DNA from: Pseudomonadota bacterium | Lineage (GTDB): Bacteria; Pseudomonadota; Gammaproteobacteria; Arenicellales; Poriferihabitantaceae | NCBI GenBank assembly: GCA_024226105.1 | Contig: JAAELZ010000824.1 | Location: forward strand, 1 to 16,041 | Direction: 5' to 3' | DNA: 16,041 bases | Shown here: positions 14,801 to 16,041 of the stretch, piece after piece | Layout of the letters: each line of letters begins with the position of its first letter | Numbering within the stretch: position 1 is the first letter of the stretch | Notes under the pieces: model-generated | Databases searched by the model: none | The model's input: the letters and a program-made list of their open reading frames with translations, nothing else | Told to the model about the DNA's origin: nothing | Position numbers and translations under genes: made by a program

Positions 14801-15619
14801 ACCTCAATGATTGGATTTATTGCCCTGGCCGGCATTATTGTTCGAAACTCAATACTGCTGGTGGACTTCGCTCAGGAAAAAGTGGCCGAAGGCATGGAAC
14901 GCAGGGAAGCCTTTGCCATGGCCGGGCAGGCACGCATGCGCCCAATCGTCATCACTGCACTGGCGTTGATGGGGGGTTCTACTGTTATCCTTACCGACCC
15001 AATCTTCCAGGGCATGGCGATTTCCCTGTTTTTTGGTGTTCTGATCGCCACCTTGTTAACCCTGATTGTTATCCCGATGGGCTGTGATTCCTGGGGACAG
15101 CTTTTGTGCGAAACGGAGAATGGCGACCCTTGTCCAGACCCGGAGACACCCGATTCGGGTGCTCAGTCCAAAAGTGTGCAACAACTGGATTCTATCATCG
15201 CATCTTCAAAAGCGAAAAATAAGGAAGCGGAAGATAATATGGGCAATAAAGTCGCTGTTAGAGAAACTCCAACAGAATCATCGAGCGAAGAATTGCACAA
15301 GCCTGCAACCGCAGAAGCGCAGGAAAAACCAGCAATTGTGGTGAAGAAATCCAGCACAGCGAAAAGCAAGAAAACCAAAACGGCGGATAAATCGGGCCGT
15401 GCCGTTACCACCAGAAGCAAAAAGAAGGTAGCGAAAAAAGTAACAAAGAAGAAGGTTACGAAAAAGGCAGTGGCAAAAAAATCCGCCACAGTTAAGAGCC
15501 CGCCTCCAGGACGACCGACTGCTAAAAAAGTCACTAAAAATGTGAGTAAAAAGACAGTATCAAAGAAAACAACAGCGAAAAAAGCGGCACATAAACGCAA
15601 AGGCATCCGCTTGAAGTAA
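11879..15619 (+). CDS. RND efflux pump, inner-membrane permease, with lysine-rich C-terminal extension
   Basis: A proton-driven RND pump that would work with the upstream adaptor. The core (about 1-1069) has the expected topology: first helix about 33-52, first porter loop, helices from about 366 onward, helix 7 (about 553-575), second porter loop, and helices 8-12 (about 924-1066). The TM4 proton-relay pair is D429-D430 in GILVDDAIVVVEN. Where AcrB has Lys940, GIIVRNSILLVDF carries R989. These features favour the HAE family over heavy-metal pumps; the substrate is unknown. The protein is 1246 residues, whereas RND pumps are usually about 1030-1070. The excess starts after IVIPMGC (1063-1069): C1069, C1077 and C1085 in a C-X7-C-X7-C pattern, a hydrophilic linker to about 1155, then a lysine-rich tail. 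The frame is continuous with no sign of a frameshift. The start at 11879 has only a weak ribosome binding site. Confidence 0.97.
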   Translation: MSQETPQNTSLENHDLGMAGKMARAFIDSPLSPILLIASLAIGLLGLAITPRQEDPQISVPMVDIFVGYPGASSAQTAKQVAAPLERVMSEIEGVDHVYSASRRGQAMVTVQFDVGEDMGHSLVKLYDKIQSNMDIVPAGATMPLVKPKAIDDVPAVAITLWSTEVEDSILRKLADDILQRVKEVADTGPGFIVGGREEQVRVEISIPKLASYNLSIGQVAQAIRSANSELEAGHYELGDNAFKVYSGTFLSNASDVAKLVVGVANGGPVFLADIAKVTAGPSETNNLVRHYTGQAYSGDLNVEGAPAVTIAFSKIKGSNGIVVSKKIIDRVEQFKGFLIPDNVHVEITRDYGKSAEHKVNELLFKLVVATGVVTLLIWWFLGVRPAIVTLIIIPIVVLITVFGAWMIDFTIDRVSLFALIFSIGILVDDAIVVVENIYRRWLMAGTTSMEIAVDAVREVGNPTIIATLTVIAALLPMAFVGDMMGPYMMPIPALGSIAIMYSLFAAFAFTPWLTYKLRPSLQSLHKAEEAEERFQQRVGKFYRKFIFKLMGNRVLGWATLGGIILVWGLSVFLFYSQSVAVKMMPFDNKSEFNVVINMPAGTALPKTASVTQKLVEAVREQIPEIIDLQAYVGTVSPYNFNGMVRHYYLRQQPWQADIQIKLLDKGDRNRNSHDIATDARNVLTPLARQLGARITVAEMPPGPPVLQTMVAEVYGPTPEIRRQVARDITLKFEEAEYVSDVDNYIEAPHYITEFQVDVDKAMQKGITVETINQSIALAMGGFVVGDIKEPHSTEPVKIVLQAPHSERALTGNITNMPIPAADGSMVPLFELGEFRQVLDDPVVYHKDLRDIEYVVGESVGKLAAPIYGMFEVNELLEDYVSPDGQTLYGPILSISAPKNDLVSAFKWDGEWRVTYITFRDMGAAFAGAMLLIYILVVWEFGSFRVPLIIISPIPLTMIGIMFGHWMWGAEFTATSMIGFIALAGIIVRNSILLVDFAQEKVAEGMERREAFAMAGQARMRPIVITALALMGGSTVILTDPIFQGMAISLFFGVLIATLLTLIVIPMGCDSWGQLLCETENGDPCPDPETPDSGAQSKSVQQLDSIIASSKAKNKEAEDNMGNKVAVRETPTESSSEELHKPATAEAQEKPAIVVKKSSTAKSKKTKTADKSGRAVTTRSKKKVAKKVTKKKVTKKAVAKKSATVKSPPPGRPTAKKVTKNVSKKTVSKKTTAKKAAHKRKGIRLK
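15222..15241 (+). promoter_or_regulatory. Possible internal translation start within the pump gene
   Basis: In frame with the pump, an ATG at 15239-15241 (M1121) is preceded by AGGAAG (15222-15227) and GGAAG (15229-15233, 5-nt spacing). Initiation here would make a free 126-residue basic protein containing the whole lysine-rich tail. Purine-rich codons for Lys and Glu can mimic a ribosome binding site by chance, so this is a candidate only. Confidence 0.3.
15344..15616 (+). other. Lysine-rich histone H1/AlgP-like tail domain of the RND pump
   Basis: Residues 1156-1246 contain 32 Lys and 5 Arg in 91 residues by hand count. They are arranged as repeated short units such as VTKK, VAKK, VSKK and TAKK, with one PPPGRP break. 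This composition is known from bacterial histone H1-like proteins and the AlgP C-terminus, which bind DNA non-specifically. RND C-termini face the cytoplasm, so the tail could contact nucleic acid, ribosomes or anionic lipid. All binding roles are inferred from composition. Confidence 0.75.
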
Positions 15620-15676
15620 ATTACTTTGCATCAGGCCTTCTTTATAGATAAGTTAGACAATTAATAGGAAAACACC

Positions 15677-16041
15677 ATGAAGCTAAAAGCACTCCTGATT
15701 TACGTATTGACGGCTACTTTGCTGGGGCTCTCATCGAATGCCAGTGCTGATTTTTTCAGCAGCCCATTCGACTGGATGGACGACGATGACTTTTATCGAT
15801 ACGACAGAGGTGGCCGGAGTTACGGACGTGATCGTTGGAGACGCTACGATGAGTGGGAGCCAAATTACTGGCGCTACCGCTATTTCGACGACGATAGCGA
15901 TGATTATTTTTTCGACGAGTTTGACGGTGATTTCTTTGGTGACGGACGCGGTGATTTCAATTTCGATATGAATATGGATTTTGATACGGATTCGCGCTTT
16001 GATGGTGACTACGATAATGATTATCGCTATCGTGGAGGAGA
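15677..16041 (+). CDS. Secreted Asp/aromatic-rich protein, sulfur-globule-protein-like (3' end outside window)
   Basis: An open frame of 121 complete codons runs off the window end, so the C-terminus is missing. The ATG at 15677 has AGGAA (15666-15670) at 6-nt spacing. A clear Sec signal peptide ends in SNASA, with cleavage expected after residue 24. The visible mature part (97 residues) is extremely biased: by hand count 27 Asp, 29 aromatic (14 Phe, 11 Tyr, 4 Trp) and 13 Arg, with many Gly and no Cys. Segments such as FDGDFFGDGRGDFNFDMNMD recall the D/F/M/N- and G/Y-rich sulfur globule family proteins that coat periplasmic sulfur in sulfur oxidisers. This is a resemblance from memory and composition, not a domain hit. 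An alternative is another low-complexity envelope or metal-binding protein. It begins 57 bp after the pump gene; no terminator separates them, so cotranscription is possible. Confidence 0.75.
   Translation, partial: MKLKALLIYVLTATLLGLSSNASADFFSSPFDWMDDDDFYRYDRGGRSYGRDRWRRYDEWEPNYWRYRYFDDDSDDYFFDEFDGDFFGDGRGDFNFDMNMDFDTDSRFDGDYDNDYRYRGG

Noticed and set aside
15086..15240. Frameshift or missed stop as the origin of the pump's C-terminal extension
   Set aside because: The linker and tail stay in one continuous frame with biased, protein-like composition and repeated units. Nothing in the sequence marks a shift, though raw reads would be needed to exclude it.
15163..15606. 147-codon minus-strand frame rich in Phe, Leu and Val, looking like a membrane protein
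   Set aside because: It is the antisense of the lysine-rich tail: AAA/AAG codons read backwards give Phe and Leu. It has no ribosome binding site and lies wholly inside the pump gene.

Overview
The window looks like a chromosomal segment of a gammaproteobacterium. Evidence: PNPase and S15 closely resemble the E. coli proteins, and the gene order smc-zipA-ligA is a gammaproteobacterial arrangement (zipA-ligA are neighbours in E. coli; a true SMC, not MukB, precedes them here). Base composition is near balanced, and there are no insertion sequences, phage genes, CRISPR arrays, tRNAs or rRNAs. A partial gene at the right edge resembles the sulfur globule proteins of sulfur-oxidising bacteria. 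That hints at a sulfur oxidiser, but it is an inference from one truncated protein.

Layout. Positions 1-311 hold no gene I can support. On the minus strand, pnp (312-2405) follows rpsO (2423-2692), with a clear promoter upstream of rpsO at 2812-2840. Next, also on the minus strand, is a tightly packed operon read as smc (10046-6543), zipA (6543-5245), ligA (5220-3202) and a 64-residue unknown protein (3205-3011). Start and stop codons overlap at smc/zipA and at ligA/small ORF. These genes serve chromosome organisation, septum assembly and DNA ligation.

A 450-bp divergent intergenic region (10047-10496) separates smc from a plus-strand efflux operon. It carries a repeated GTGA-AA-TCAC dyad, a good promoter at 10281-10308, and a perfect 8-bp inverted repeat close to the next gene. 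The operon encodes a lipoprotein periplasmic adaptor (10497-11810) and an RND inner-membrane pump (11879-15619). No outer-membrane channel gene is present, so a TolC-like partner must lie elsewhere.

The most unusual feature is the 3' end of the pump gene. After the last membrane helix the protein continues for about 177 residues. First comes a C-X7-C-X7-C motif, then a hydrophilic linker, then a 91-residue histone H1/AlgP-like tail with 32 lysines. An in-frame ATG with a Shine-Dalgarno-like sequence could also release this tail as a separate 126-residue basic protein. The gene immediately downstream encodes a secreted protein very rich in Asp and aromatic residues, cut off by the window end.
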